A stretch of DNA of 64,000 bases from Aphidius gifuensis (GCF_014905175.1 NC_057790.1:20114469-20178468); one strand, 5' to 3'. Shown: positions 35,974 to 51,300, numbered from the stretch's first letter. Program-made: numbers and translations. Notes: generated by a model from the sequence alone, not told the origin.

Positions 35974-38017
35974 TTAACGACGAACTGGGCTTAGTGTATC
36001 AAGTGCACTAGCAATATCACCATCTTTTGAAACAAGTAAATTTGTTAACCATCCTCCTTCATTTGTAAATCCCATTTCCATCATTGTTTCAATAGACTGT
36101 TGTATTTTTTTATCTGAATGATAAATAATTGTCTCCTTGGCTTCTTGTACTTTTTCAATATGTGGTAATTTTGGATATAATCCAGTTGATGTTGAAGCTT
36201 TTTCTTCAGCTAATTTGTAAGGTAATGGAATTGCCTAAAATCATTCATCAAAAATTAAAATAACTAACAAGATTATTTTAAATAAAAAATTAATAAATTA
36301 TTGATTTTATTACCTTGCTAGTATCAACATCAACAGTTGATGGATTTGCATTTGCTCCAATGATTGTCCAATCTTCATTATCACTTGATTTATCAGCTCC
36401 AGGTGTTTCAACACTTGCATTGTTATTTTGATCAGTATCCATTGGTGTTATATTTTCAGTAACTTTAGTAGTTATTGGATCTGTTTTTTTTGTTGTTTCA
36501 GTATCTTTTGATTTTGGATTCATGAGTTTAAATCCATATGGATTTGGCTGAGCATTAAAATGACTTGCAACAGCAGCAGCAGCAGCATCAGCAGCAGCTT
36601 TTTGTATATGAGACATTCCACCACTAACTTGTGGTTGTGGATTAACAAATGTTTCAATAAATGGTGTAAAATTTTCACCAACCATTTTTAATAATTCCAT
36701 ATATGGATCCATTGGATTTTTTTTTTCACTTTTTTGTTTATCATCTTTTGAAGCTGTATCATTAGATTTTTGCTCATCATCAGTTGATTTAGTTTTTGGT
36801 ATTTTAACTGATGGTTCTTCAGTTGTATTTTTTTTTGGTATTGTACCAGTTAAATCAGCAACAGCAGCAGCAGCACCAGCGGCAGCACCAGCACTTGCAG
36901 CACTTGCAGAACTAGCAGCAGTACTTGCAGCAGTAGCAGCTTGTTTAGCCATATCTTGATGAATTTTCTCCATACTTGGACATTCACCTGGTACATTTGC
37001 CCAATCATTTAAATAACTTGCAAGTGTATTTGTCCATGATACACCATTATTATCATTACAACGACGTTTATGTTGTTTTCCATAATGTTGTTTATCTTTA
37101 TCTTTACCATTACCACCATGATGATTATCTTTATTACGACAATGTTCTTTATCACGACGATCTTCTTTGCATGAATTAACTCTTGTAAATGGACATTTTA
37201 ATTCTTTATCATCATCAGCAGCATTTGATGCTTTACGCATTGAACGATTCATAAGACCAGCAATTCTACGTCCCCAATGTGGTTTCCATTGTGCTGGTGC
37301 AATTAAACGTAGCATACAATGATCTTCATGTATACCACGAGCATCACAATTTGCACATAAATCAAAATCTGGACATTGTAAACATTTATAACGAAAACCT
37401 TGAATTTGCTTTTCACAACCATCACAAACTACGCCATCATGAATAACACCTGATGTTCCTCTTGATGGATTTATATAATCTTTTGGATATTCAGAGTATA
37501 CAAATACGTATAATTTACGTACCAAATCATCAGCTGTTTCACCCAGTGCAATACCCCATTCTTCATCACTAGAAATAACAATGTCATCTTTATCTTCATC
37601 TGAAAATATTAAATAAACAAAAAATTATTATTTCGAAAATTATTTCTAAACAATCTCATATTAACATAAATGATTTATTATAAAATTAAATTTTTAAAAA
37701 GTGATAATTGTGGAAAAAAAATAACACAAATAAAGGATCATTAGTATAATTTGCATGAACAAAGGAATAAAAATTAAAAAAAAATATTTGCAAATTATGA
37801 TGCAAGAAAAAAGGATTATAAATTTTTTTTTTTTTTTACCTCTCCATGAAATTGTAAAATGTCTGCCACGAAGTGTTGGAAATACACTTAAAATTTTTTC
37901 ACGTAAATACAGAAAATTAGTGACAACATCTTGATCAACACCAAAACGACGAATTTCTTGTTTATCAGGATCTTCCTGATTTATTAGATAGACTTTAAAA
38001 TTGACTAACGACGTCAT
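35974..38017 (-). CDS. ref(2)P: p62/sequestosome-1 homologue (Ref(2)P)
   Basis: Selective autophagy receptor that links ubiquitinated cargo to Atg8/LC3. Exons 38017-37840, 37599-36314 and 36234-35974 give 574 aa. Order: N-terminal PB1 domain (VYLINQEDPDKQEIRRFGVD, then DEDKDDIVISSDEEW); ZZ zinc finger at about 112-156 with CDGC, CLQC, CANC and a His pair; an Ala-rich run near 276-312; a LIR core near 468 (DNEDWTII, acidic residues before W-x-x-I); and a C-terminal UBA near 530-570 with MMEMGFTNEGGWLTNLL. All parts needed for polymerisation, LC3 binding and ubiquitin binding are present. Low-complexity spacers are Thr/Lys/Asp-rich. Confidence 0.96.
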
Positions 38018-39913
38018 TTTCTAAATTAAATTATATACTTTTTATATAATTTAATTTTAGAATTTTTTTTCTTCTTTAAAATCCAGCTGGATTTAATGTC
38101 ACAAAATGTCAAAATATTTTTCTTTATATACTTTTAATATTTGTAATTAAATATTTTTAATAATTCGACAACTTTCAATGAATGATAATTATCAAGGAAT
38201 GATTCTGGCACTTTCTTGTATGCTCTTTTTATATGTGGCGCAATAAAATTTAATGAAAAGTGAGGAGGAAAAAAAAAAAACAATAATCGATGACTCGAAA
38301 ATATTTATATTGCGCAAACGCAGAGTTTAAAAAAAAATAAAAAACACCGCTAAATAACAATGGCGCTAGTTTCGCTATATAAATATAATAATATTTTGAC
38401 AGAATGACAGCTGTGAGCTGATTAAATATAAATAAGAAAATTTTGTAGGCTAGTATTTGACATAAATAATATTGATTAAATAATTATTATTTTATTAAAA
38501 TATATTAATGTTGTTTAAATAATTTTGTAGATAATTATTACTGAGACCTAGTTGAACGCCATTTTGATATGATGATGGGCAAAAATTGGAAATTGTGTCA
38601 TGTGACTTGTCTTGTTGAGTGACTCTCTCAATATTATTCAAGAGAGAGAGAGAGAAAAAAAAAAAATAAATGATAATAAAAATAAATGTGACTTGGTCAG
38701 GTTCGTTGATTCGTCCACGCATGTTTATGTTTATTCTAGAATGTTTACATGATGCATCATCGATTTTTATGAATCATCTAACAGGGTGATTGGCCACCAG
38801 CTTTAATTACACAAACACAAAAATATTGCATCATATTTGCCAATTGATAAGGACCAAGGAAATAATTATTTTTATTTAATGACAATATGGCTAATGATAA
38901 ATTTTGATAACTATAATTAGCATTGATTAAAAAATAATAATCAAGGTCAATTTTTTTATCAATATACAATTAACATCCGCTGAGTCATAATATATTTATT
39001 TGGAAAATTAAATTTTTTTTTTTTAGGCTTATTATATAACTGGGGATGTCGAGAAAGTTATACAAGTTTTTAATTTAAGCAATTTATTGACGTATTAATA
39101 TAATACACATTTGTGGATGGATAATCTATTGAATATCCTCAAATAATGCTGTGTCATTATTAATATTTGCATAATATTTGCAATTGATTTTTTAATTGTA
39201 GCATGATGATAATTATTTTTGTGTTTATATTAAGTATAATTTAAATACTTTTTTTTATGTTAACAATATTTAATTAATAAATAAGTTTATCAAAGAAAAT
39301 TTGTCTTTTAAAATAAAATTTCATCAACAGTTAACTCGATTTATCCACAATTTTAATTGCAGGTTTGCTTGTAATTGCTTTTCCTTTGTAAAATATAAAT
39401 TTATAATTTTTTTTTTTTTTTTAAATAGTTTCTTGAGATTCATTGTTATGATAAAATATTAACGATCTAGCATTTAAAAATAAAACTATGAGAATTCTGT
39501 CAATTGTGTGATAAAAAATTGTTGAAAAAATGAAAAAAATTACACATCAGATAGGTAAATATATTGATGATAAAAATCTCACACATCATTCAAACAAAAA
39601 AAATGAAAAAAAAATTCATACAAACACAGGATACTACTAAATACATTTATATATTTTTTTCATGTTTCTGATGAATCAGCAATTTTTTAATAAATATAAA
39701 AAATAAATAAACTTACATAAATGTTCGCCAATATGAGCATAATATAACACATGTTACTATCAACATGACTACATCAAGATTCAACTTGATAAATCAATGT
39801 GACAACGAGCTTTTTTTTTTTTTATATTTTTATTTTACAAAGACCACTTCAGTACTACTTCAAAAATTGACTTCAACACATTAACAACAAGCTCATTTAA
39901 ATTTACAAATAAT
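38018..39913. other. divergent intergenic region between p62 (-) and the ionotropic receptor (+)
   Basis: AT-rich. It contains a GCGCAAT word at 38238-38244 and an ATTGCGC word at 38309-38315, both within 300 bp of the p62 start, so they may be promoter elements. An (AG)n run lies at 38640-38655. No coding exon seen. Confidence 0.5.
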
Positions 39914-42395
39914 ATGAAAATTACAAATATTTTGATTGGAATATTTTTAATATTTTTATTGATATCTAAATGTGATTCATCAAACACGTCATTTGATTTA
40001 TATGGATATGCATTATCTGAAATTCATAGTCGTTATGGAACATCAGGAATAATATTTACAACATCAGTTAATTTTCGAGGTAAAAAAATATCATAAAAAT
40101 CATATTTTAAATGATTAAAAATTTTTTGTTTTAAATTAGGTTTTAATCAATTGACATTGATGCATAAAATATGTAAAAATTTATCAAAAAATAAAATAAC
40201 AAATGTTGTTATTAAATTTAATCAAATTGAAAAACAATTATTATTTTATCATAAAAAAATATTACGTCCAATGATTGTTGTATTTATTGGTACAATAAAT
40301 GATTGGAATGAATTTAAAAATTTAACAAATACATTAACAATGAGTTATCCAATTTGGGTTGTTATATTTTCAGCTTATGATAATGATATATGTAAAAAAT
40401 GTAAAGAACCAAATTTAAATGATTTTAATTTAAAATATGATACTGAATTTGTTGTATTTTGTTGTGATTATAATAATACCGATGAATGGTGGTCACAAGA
40501 TGGTCGAACAATTAAAGTATTTCCAGTTAGTCATATTGTTGATGGTAAAATGCAATGGGTACATAATAATTCATTATTTTATAGAAGATATAGAGTTATG
40601 AAACGTGCTGTTCGTGTTGCAACTGTTGCGGTAATATATATTTTTTATTTTAATTTATAAATATTTATTTATTCATTCATTCAATTATTAATAGGATCCA
40701 GTATTTTTTAATCAAGTTGATGGTAATTTTCGTGGTTTTTTTGGTGAAATATTAACTGAATTAAAAAGATCAATTAATTTTACAATGGCTGAGCTAATTA
40801 TCATGAAATCATATGGAAGATTAGATGATAAAAAAAAATGGTCTGGTTTAATGCGTAAATTATCTAAAAATGAGGCTGATATTGGTGTTGCAGCATTAAC
40901 AATAACAAGTAGACGTCTTGATGTTGTTGATTTTACACTTCCATTGATAACAGCTAAATCAAAGCTATATTTAAAATTACAGGATGGTGCTGATGTTAAT
41001 TGGTTTGGTTATTTTCAGGTTTGTTTTATCCCAATAAATTTCATCAAGATTAATTGATAACAATTAAACAATAAATATTTTTTTTTTTCCCCAGTCATTT
41101 GATACTATTACATGGGCAACAATTTTAGGAATCATTATAACAACTCCAATTCTATTGACACTGATAAAATTTAATTATGGTCAAGGCACAATTTTGTCTC
41201 TTTTTGTTGATAATTTTCTTGATGTTTGGGGTATATTTTGTCAACAAGGATTATACGGTATGAAAAAATAAATGTATTTATTTATTAAAAGTATAAAATT
41301 AATATTATTATGTTTTTTTTTTTTTTTAGAATTTCCAAACGAGGCATCATTGAGAGTTGCTCTTGTTTCAATTTTTTTAACAGCAATTGTTGTATCAGCA
41401 GCTTATTCAGCTTCATTAATTAGTAATTTAGCAACATCAAGTAAAAATTTGCCATTTAATAATATTGAAGAATTTGCCGATCAAAAAACTTGGAAATTAA
41501 TTGTGCTTAAGGATAGTGCAGATTTCGATTTATATGCAGTAAAAATAAAATAATAATAAAATTATATATGTTATTATAATTGGAAAGAATAGATAGTGAT
41601 TGTGCTTTTTTTTTTCTTTCAGGAATCAGATGATGTGATATTAAAGAAAATGTTTAAATTGATGAGACCATTGCATTTATTACCGACATCAGTTAATCAA
41701 GCATTTGAACAAGTTTGTGAAAAAAAAGTTGTATTTTATGTTAGTGATGCATTAAAACAAGCTCAAAATATAAATATGTCATGTGATCTTGTCAGTATTG
41801 ATACAGGAAGAATTGAAAGTCTTGCAATGACTTTACCACGTGGTAGTGAATTTACAAGGCTTATTAATTATCAGTAAGACAAATTTTTATAATATTATTA
41901 ATTGCAAGTAAAAGTAATAATTAATTTCAAAGAAAATACTTTCTTTAAATGAAACAAGCGTTAAATGATCAACAAGATTTTACAATTTGATATTATAATA
42001 TCAATATGTATTTGATAGAAAATTTTTTAAATTATATTTTATAATTAAATCATGCAATTATAACTGAATGCAATTATTCTCTATAATTATTTTGCTTTTT
42101 TTCTTTTAGTATTCAACGATTCCGAGACAACGGTATGTTGAACCGTTTGAAACAGAAATATTTTATAAAATCAAATCCACCAAATAAGGATCACAATGAA
42201 GTTAGTTTTTCTGGTATTACTCCAATTCTCATTGTTGTAATTATTGGAGTTTTAATTTCATTGTTAATATTAATCATTGAATTATCATATAAAAATTATA
42301 ATAAATTTTTTGTTAAAAAAAAATTATATCGTAAAAAAATATTTGATAAAACATCAAATACATTATTTAGAAATAATTTTATGAATGTTAGTTAA
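39914..42395 (+). CDS. chemosensory ionotropic receptor (IR)
   Basis: Divergent relative of ionotropic glutamate receptors, used in insect smell and taste. Seven exons (39914-40079, 40140-40630, 40695-41018, 41095-41257, 41330-41538, 41623-41873, 42110-42395) give 629 aa. There is a signal peptide (MKITNILIGIFLIFLLISKC), a short amino-terminal domain, then S1 with ADIGVAALTITSRRLDVVDF and TLPL. TM segments follow: TITWATILGIIITTPILLTL, the pore-lining VALVSIFLTAIVVSAAYSAS and, at the end, ITPILIVVIIGVLISLLILI. S2 lies between them (SLAMTLPRGSEFTRL). The M3 motif SAAYSASLISNL replaces the SYTANLAAFL of true glutamate receptors. The pattern suggests the antennal Ir75 group, but I cannot assign the subfamily, so no symbol. 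Confidence 0.92.
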
Positions 42396-45368
42396 ATGTT
42401 AATAAAAAAAAAAAAAAAAATTATACAATAAATAATTTTGTGTATGATTGAAATTTAAAAAAAGCTTTAAATAATTTAAAAATATATTTAGTATATGCCA
42501 TTGATATATACAAATTGAACTAATTCGTTTCAAAATTTTATTAAAATTTATCGAGACAATTTGTAAATTAACTTGTAAGAAAAAAAAAAAAAAAAAAAAT
42601 GCACGCGCTGATGCATTTACCGCATGGATCGCGCTGACTGCATAAGTTTTGCATTTTTTATATTTTTTTTTTAATGTTCTTACCCCTCCCAGTAACACCA
42701 CTCCTCATGTATTTTATATATTTTTTAAATTACACATGATGATAATAACAAGGCTGTACAATATTATTTTTTTTTTTTCTTTACAGATTATTATCTTTAA
42801 TTTCTAGTCTGCAAATGTGTTTTAAATTTTAATATCTATGAACATCGCACTTTGTTACTTTACCCTGATATAGATAACTCTGTATGTCAGTTTAAACTTG
42901 TTCGTAGATATTACTACTAGAATTTGCATGATGAAAAAAACTCAACATGCAATAAAATACTTTGTATATTTGTATTAATATTATTTTATTATTTATAATA
43001 TTAATAATTATAGTTACTTAATTTATAAATAATTAAATCAATAATTGAATAGCTTCAAATTTTCTTGAAGCTTTTTTTTAATTTTTAACTAAAGAAAATT
43101 TATAATAATTTTCAACCCATTGCTTTCTTTTTGTAATCAAACGGTGATTTATTTATATATATATATAAATTCACGGGGGGTGGGAAGGGGGTTCAGTGCA
43201 CCTTATTGCCGGATATGGTTGAGCACGCTCGACTCAACATCCTTTTTAACCGGAAGCGACCTTCGGTGCCTTCCATCAGGTCTAATTATCCTGCCAGCTC
43301 ACGTATCAATTGTTGCTTATTCAATATCTCATAATCCCAATACCCAACAATTTATCAAAACAAAAAAAAAAAACAGATATAAAAACATTAAATAATTTCA
43401 TCAATAAAAAATATTCGATGAAGTTTTCAATGATCACCTTAAATGGTATCGTGATCATTCGTGTTTATATTAAAAAAAAAAAAAAAAAACTGCAACCAGC
43501 AATCGACCTTGGCTAAACGGTCTCTAAACCTGTCTAAACTCCTCCCACATGTCGTTTATCAACAAGTACCGCTATAAACAATTTGCATGCTATAAAAAAA
43601 TTATATAAATTATCGATACTTAATATTCAAAAAAATATAACAGTGAAGGGAAATTTTTTTTTTCGAAAATATATGCGTTACGTTTTTTGTAATATTTTTT
43701 AAAAAATAATAAAATACAAAACAATAGTGAAAGTTAATTTTTACAAATATATATTTTTTTTTTCATTGATAAATAAAGTCAAAACAATGATCAATAATAT
43801 ATTATTTCTAAGAACAATTAGAAAGGTTGATGATTAAATATAAGGTGTGGTGGTGGCCCACGATGAATGACTTTTTATAAATTAAAAAAAAAAAATATTA
43901 AGAAATAATTTTTAAATATTTGTGGGTGTGTGCAATGAGCAATGACACTATTTAAAATTTGATGAATATATTTATAGATATTTATTTAAAATTTGCATAT
44001 AAGCCGAGCATAGATATTAGACTGTTAATTTATAAGGACAAATTTAAAAGTTATAATGAATTTATTTCCAAAAAAAAAAAATTTGGATGATAAAAATAAT
44101 ATGTTAATTATTAAAAAAGTGAATAATATTATGAGTATTTGATTATGTTGTTATTGTTGGGAGGGATATTTATGAAGAGAGGCGTTATTACATTACCCCA
44201 CCATGTAGTAACTACTTGTATTACTGTCGAGAGGCATATGATGCCTGATGGAAAAAGAAGAGGTGTATAAGCACCACAAACATCCAACGATTGCGTTTTA
44301 ACCAGTTGACTAGTAGACACTCAACCAGCTTAAACAAATATATATATTAATAACACTTTTGATTGACATTATTTTTTCAAGTTGGTTTTTTTTTTTTTTT
44401 TTTTTGCTTTTATTTTGTGTTGTTTTGATGAAATGATTACTAAAGTTACTGACCTCGACAATAATTTATCTCAATATAATATTGTCAATTGTTAATTATC
44501 AAAATTGGATTTATAAATATTTGAGAAATTTATTTTATATAATAATTGTTGTTAATATTTTAAGAAACACAATTAATATAATTTGGTAAGTTTTTTTTTT
44601 TTTTTAGATTTATTGTTGTTAATAATATATTTTTTTATTATATTTATTAGTTAATTGATACATGACGACATATTATTTCGTAATAACAATTACAAAAAAT
44701 CATCATTGGTTAAGACAAACCTACGCAATAAAATCATCAACCCACGTTGTGTATCAACCTTCTCTCTTTTATTTTAAACAACAAAAAAAAAAAAAACATG
44801 TTAGTTTCGTTGAAACAATTGTAAATTTGTTTTTTATTTTTTTTAAAAGTGTTGCAATAGATGTTAGAATTTAATATAATAGTTATTTAAATCGGGTGAA
44901 CTTTTAGTTGTAATTTTAAAGTTTAAAAAAAATTTTTTAATATAATATTAATTTATTTTTTTCATTTTAAATTTATTCAGTTATATATTTTTATATTTTC
45001 CATGAACATGTTAGTCTCAGTAAATCAATTGTAAACTTATTTTTCTATAAAATAAAAAAAAAAAAAAAAAGTGTTGCAAAGGTGTAGAATTGAATATGTA
45101 ATTTAAATCAGACAAATCGTGACTTTTCAAACGTGTAGTGAAAGCGAAATACTTATCAATCTTATGCATCGTATAGAAAATTTCTATATATTATCATCAT
45201 TATTATATATATATTTTTTTTTCATTTAAAAAATAGAGATTCGCTCGAAAGTACACGGTTTTTAAAAATATTACATAAGACAACATTTATCAATATTATA
45301 ATTTAGTATAATAAAATTATTTTATTATTATATTATCAGAGATAAATAAAAATAAGAAAAAAAAGAAA
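42396..45368. other. 3-kb intergenic region with GC-enriched islands
   Basis: AT-rich background with two islands of near-balanced composition, about 43170-43340 and 44120-44330, that resemble one another in part and also 56195-56290. No protein is evident; a 91-codon plus frame at 43120-43395 and a 63-codon minus frame at 44129-44320 cross the islands and look fortuitous. The islands could be enhancers for the downstream PDZ gene or decayed repeats. Confidence 0.4.
43611..43618. promoter_or_regulatory. DREF-type TATCGATA palindrome
   Basis: An exact 8-bp DRE core, TATCGATA. In Drosophila this site binds DREF at housekeeping promoters. It stands alone 1.7 kb upstream of the PDZ gene, so it may be incidental. 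Confidence 0.25.
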
Positions 45369-48300
45369 ATGGTTTATCGTGGTCATTTGCAAACTGACGA
45401 TCCACATGATGCACCAAGATTGGTTCGAATGTCACCATTAAGAACAAGTAGACAAGAATCACATAATTATGATAAATTATTATCACAAACAAAATTAACA
45501 TGTACAAGTCATTCATCACGTCCAGTTACAAAAAAAATTGCTCCACCAAAATTAAGAAATATCAATGAAATACGTGCAACTGTACAAACACCAACAACAA
45601 CACCATCACCAACAACAACAATAAATTCAATTGATAAATTATTAAATATGAAAAATCCAATTCGTACATCAACAAATTCAATGCTTGCTAATTTACATGA
45701 TCTTGAACGATTGAGAAATATTAAAACAAATAAAACAGATATTAAACAATCAATATTACAAAATGATGCTCAACATAAAAATCATCATATATCAACAAAA
45801 AATATTATAAAAACAAATAAATTTGATATTTCAAATGATAAAATAATCATTGATAATAATGATAATAATAATATTATAATAAATAATGATATATCACCAC
45901 GTGCACCAATTAGAAAACGTAAAAATAGTAAAATAAATATTGATGAAAAAAAATATAATGTTATTGATAATGATAATATCAATAATACTCATCATGATAA
46001 TAATAATAAAGATAAAAAATATAATATTATACATAGACCAGATATACTTGATGGTTTGATTAAAGAAAGTGATAGACAATTGGAACAATTAAAAAATGAT
46101 CTTAGTAATAAATTAACAATACGAGAGGTTGATTCAGATAATGAAGAACAAAAAAAAGGTCAGTTTTGTACAATTTTTTTTATTATTTAATTATAATATT
46201 AAAAAATAAAAAACAATTTATAATAATATCATTAAATAAATTAAAAATTTAAAAATTATTATTAAAAATTATTTAAACATAAAATTAATGATTTAAAAAA
46301 AAAAAAATTATTAATATTTTTAAATTGATAAGTGAAAGGTCAAGTCAAGGACATTTAAAAAATTTTCAGTGTCAAAATAAAGAGTGTCCTTTTTTGGTTT
46401 AACAGGATACTACGTTTGCGCTTAGCTCATACGATGAGAATATTGATCCATCTTTATTTTATTTATTTTTTTTTTTATTAAATTTATTGCTTTTCCCCCC
46501 TCTGTATTAGTGTGTTATATAGAGTACTATAAAACCAACACACTGAATATGTCCCCTCTTGGATATATATATAAATTCTATATCTAAATACACATACATT
46601 TTATAAATGCGTGGCCCGATGTCGCCCATATGCCGGATTGTTTGAGGAATATATAAAAACCGGCATTCAGTACGTACATTGCTGTCAAACAGTTTACACA
46701 TTTTTTAAAATAATCATTTTTTTTTTTTTAAATATATACACTTTTAATTATATATTTAAAAAATTAACTTTGATCTTATTTTTAAAAAGAAAAAATTCTA
46801 AAAAAAACTCAAGTAAATATGGTTATTTGAAAAATTTGAAAAAATAAGCTGGAAATGGTTTTATGTGATGTTTGTGAAACAAAAGGTAATAATTATTTTT
46901 GTAAATTAATTTTTATATTAATTTTATATTATTTTATTGATGTTTAAAGGTCAATGACTTGCCTTGTGAGTTTATTGACATTGTCACACTTGATTTTTTT
47001 TTTTTTTTTTATTACATAATTTTCTTTTTATATATATGAATTTAATTTTAATTTATTTTTAATTTGTCGTTTGATATATAGAGCGTGAAAAAAATGTGAT
47101 TAATAATTTAAAAGTATTTTTTTTTTTTATTGTAAAATATAAAATTTTATATTTAAAAAATTAATATTATCTTTATTATTTGATATTTTTTTTTGTTATT
47201 ATTTGGTATGTGAAAAAAAACATCCGGGTTTTGATAAAAAATATATATATTTCATTTATCATTTAACCACAATAGTTAAAAGTGAGCAAAAGCATTCAGA
47301 CATACAGTCACCCCAAGGGCGCCAGCTTATCATACTCGATTTGTAAAATAAAACTGAGTGGTTATCGAAACATAAAAAAAAAATATAAATAGTGCATCAG
47401 TATTATCTGTTCCAGATGCAAGAGAATTTAAAAAATAAAAAATTATATTTAATACTCATTTTTCAATATAAATAACAAATTAAAAAAATAGTTATTAAAT
47501 TAATTTAAAATAATAATAAAGAGAAAACAAAAAAAAAATGAGCAAATTTATTTTTAGGGTCATTTTCGTAAATGTTGGATTTTTAATATTTTTTTTTTTT
47601 TTAAAACCCACACTCATGGGTATTAGTCACATGCGGGATCATTTAATGATGAGAGCAACGCCCACTAAAAAAAATATAATGATCCTATCAGTTCAAAAAA
47701 AATATGGTAAAAAAAAAGGAATAACATATTTTTTTTTCATTTTTTCATCTCAAATTTCAACTGACAAGAGTGCTGACGTGTCTAGAGATCATTGCATCGA
47801 GATCATCATAATATATCCAAGTTAAACTTGATTTTTTTTTCTATATTTTATTATTTTTTTTTTGATATTTAATATAATACTGGTGTGTCGTTTTGTTATC
47901 TTCACTTGCGGTGGGTTGTCTCAAGTACATTGAGGTTTTTATAAAGTATACATACAATATTTTAAAGTATCGTTGTGATTGAATTGTTGATGATTTTAAA
48001 CTTATTGTTGTGTTGTCTATGAGGATAGGATATTATAATCGGCTAACTGTATGTGAATAAATATGTATATAACTTACACAATGGACTGAGGCCACTCGGT
48101 ACGCATCGTTGAATCCAATTATGCAAGTTGTTCTCAACTTGACTATGGTATTTTATTTATTTATATATTTTTTTTATTTATTTAAATATATTTAATATAA
48201 TAATTTGGAAGTTTTATATGGAATTAAGATTGTTGATTCATTTAATTATACGCATTTAAAGATGACTGAGGTATTTTTATTTTATTTTCATTTGTTTAAA

Positions 48301-51300
48301 TAACAAAATATTGTTGTTTTAAAAAAAAAAAAAATTTGAAGGTGAAATTTAAATTTTGAATGCTTCTTTTTACTCATTAAAAATTAAAAAATGAATAAGT
48401 TTTTTATTTACATTTTGAAATAAATTTGTAATTTAAATAATTTCATTCGAATTTTAAATTATTTTCATTTTTTTTTTTTTTTTTTTGTTATTTGATCATG
48501 AACTTTATTAATGTTTTGATTATTTTTTTTGTTAATGTCATGTTTAAAAGTTGATAATTAAATAATCTTGATTAAAATTTAAATAATTATTATATATTAT
48601 TTTTTTTTTTAATTTCAATACTTGTTTTAGATTTAAATGTCGAAAAATAATAACTTTCTTTTATTTTTCATATTTTAATTATATTATTACACTGTTACAT
48701 ATTATAATTAATTTAACAACTAAAATAATTTCGAAATAACAAAAAATATTTTTATAATTGAGTATATTTATTTAAAAATTCAATTAATTAATTTTCAAAT
48801 CAACTAAAATCATTTTTTTTCAAATTTTAAATTTATTTCTTTATTTTTCTACAATTAATAAAATTATATATATGATTATTCATTGAATTATGTATTTATC
48901 GAATAATGTTAATCATGTTCATATATAAAGCATTCAAAGAGGGTACAGTGGGTCAACACGAGGGGGGTTATAATGAAATCAAAAAAAAAAAAAAAAGACA
49001 CAGTCAGACAGACGATTGTGACGTGTGTCCATATAGTTTGAATTGGTTTAAAAAAAAAAAAACATGGATAACGGGGGAAAAAACAGCCGGCTAAATCGCA
49101 AACACACATAATATTCATCCAACTTAGTAAAGAAATCCGTCAGTCTCTTTATAACATGTACATGTTCCCTCATAAACATAACAATAATATTATAACCATT
49201 GGGGCAATTAACGGCTGTTTAAATGAAGGGCACAAGAACACAATACACACCACAATATATAATGTACAGTCTATCTGTATAAATTAAAAATAATAAAAAT
49301 TAAAATAAATATAATAATAAATAATAAACTGTATATATGTATATATATATACAAACACGTGCCCCTATTTACAGAATATATACCGCATGTGAATTTTAAA
49401 AACAAAGAAACCGCTATGATGAATTTAATTGAACGAGTTAATTTTTTTTTTTTTTTTATGTTTAAAAAATTAATATTATTCCTTTATGGAATTAAGATTG
49501 ATTATAAAATATTATTCATCTTGATGGGATATTTTGCTAAATGCCTTTTTTTTAAATTCACATAAAAAGTGTGTGAATGAACTTGACAGTAATAAACTAT
49601 TTATATGTAATACAAGGTTTTTTTTTTTTTTTATTTTAAATTAATACTGTTTTTTTTTTTTATAAAAGAAAGGAAAGTAATTATAACATTTCTTTGATTG
49701 TATCATATTTTTTTTTTTTTTGCATTCAAAACAAAGTATGGGTTCATCATAAAACTTTTTAAATTTTTTTTTACTCCAATTTGTGAAGTTTTTTAAATTT
49801 TATTTACTCCAATTTGATATTTAAAATTTCTTCTCTTTACAATCATTCATTATCCATATAAAAAAAAATTATAATGATCAAATAAAGATACCTTTGTATG
49901 TTTTATCAGTAGACAGTAAATAAAATTCGAAAAAAAAAAAAAAAAAGTTAACTCATGCGTCTATCCGCGACAAGGTCAATAATCTATTTATTTATTTATT
50001 TAAATAAATAATATTATTATTATTCTGTCAAATAACAATAAAAGAAATATGTAGTTTTTATAAAAATAGTATTACTCAAAAGGAAAAAAAAAAATCAAAG
50101 TAAAATAAAGTAAAAAAAATTGTCACCCGAGGTCGTGTGGCTTGATCATCAGTAGGATCAAGGTGTGCCAAAGGGTATTGTTAACTTGAAACGTAAAAAA
50201 AAATTTAAATGCATATTCAACTAACAGAAAAGTCGCACGTGCATATATACATATACGACTATTTTATTTTTTCTAACATAGTAATGGTTTTTTTACTTTT
50301 TTTTTCTTCATTTTTATGATTTTTTTTTTAATTCTTTTTTATTTCCCCTCGAAACCGATGTAATGTGTGACTGTATAGGCAAGGCCCAAATGTATTTATA
50401 CACATGAATAAATACACATATACATTAACACAATATGCCCCCAAGTAACACATGCAAAGTAATATTATACATATGATTATAATATGTGTGTAAGTGAAGC
50501 CACCAAGTAAACGACAACGCGTTCTTCCTTCAGTTCTCATCGCGATCGCATACCGTATCGTTCACTAATTTTTTATTTTTTAATTTTTATTATTAGTTTA
50601 CTATTATTATTTATTTAATTTCATTCCTCCCTCCTCCTCTTTCTCTCTCTTATCTAATATATTATTTTTCACAATATATAATTTTATATATTTTTTTTTT
50701 TTATTGAAATAAATTTCATTTGCGTAATTATAAAATTGTTGATAATTATGCTTGCTTATATCTTGGGCTTTTTTTATTTTTACTTTCAATTATTTCGTCT
50801 TGAATTGCAAATGGTTGTTGAACCAAATACTTATAAATTATCAAAATTTGTACTGTGATTATTAAATATAATGTAGAAAAAAATTTATTAGTGTGTTTTT
50901 TTTTTTTTTTCTATATTTCTGTGATTTCGATTACTCCAGGATGATATTAATTTCTTAAAATAAATAGAGTGGAAGACGATAGAAATTTGTTGTTGTTATT
51001 ATTATTTATTTTTTTCTACTAGCAGCATGTCCGGTATGATAGTGTATATAAAAAGTGAAAGTCTATGATGCCCGAAACATTGCTGAATAATGGAACGTTT
51101 TTTTACGAGGGTGTTGGCATTTTTTATTTTTTTTTTATCATCATCATCATCTAAATATTTAATTTTTTAAAAATATATATAACATAAATTCAAAATGAAT
51201 TAATAAACAATCATTAACATAATTTAATTCCTTGACCCAACAAAGTGACCCTGTATGTGTATTTTTAAAAATTAATCATTCAATTTGAAAATAAAAAAAA

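Noticed and set aside
43120..43395. 91-codon plus frame over a GC-enriched island
   Set aside because: No domain, no splice support, composition explained by the island.
45421..45432. GGTTCGAATG as a tRNA B-box
   Set aside because: It lies inside the coding exon of the PDZ gene and has no tRNA A-box or cloverleaf around it. I found no tRNA elsewhere.
46652..46671. TATAAAA followed by TCAGT as a core promoter
   Set aside because: The A of TCAGT is only 17 bases from the TATA start, too close for a TATA-Inr pair; a start nearer 46685 remains possible.
47538..47825. 95-codon plus frame in the PDZ intron
   Set aside because: Ends with homopolymer-encoded Phe/Lys runs and no recognisable feature.
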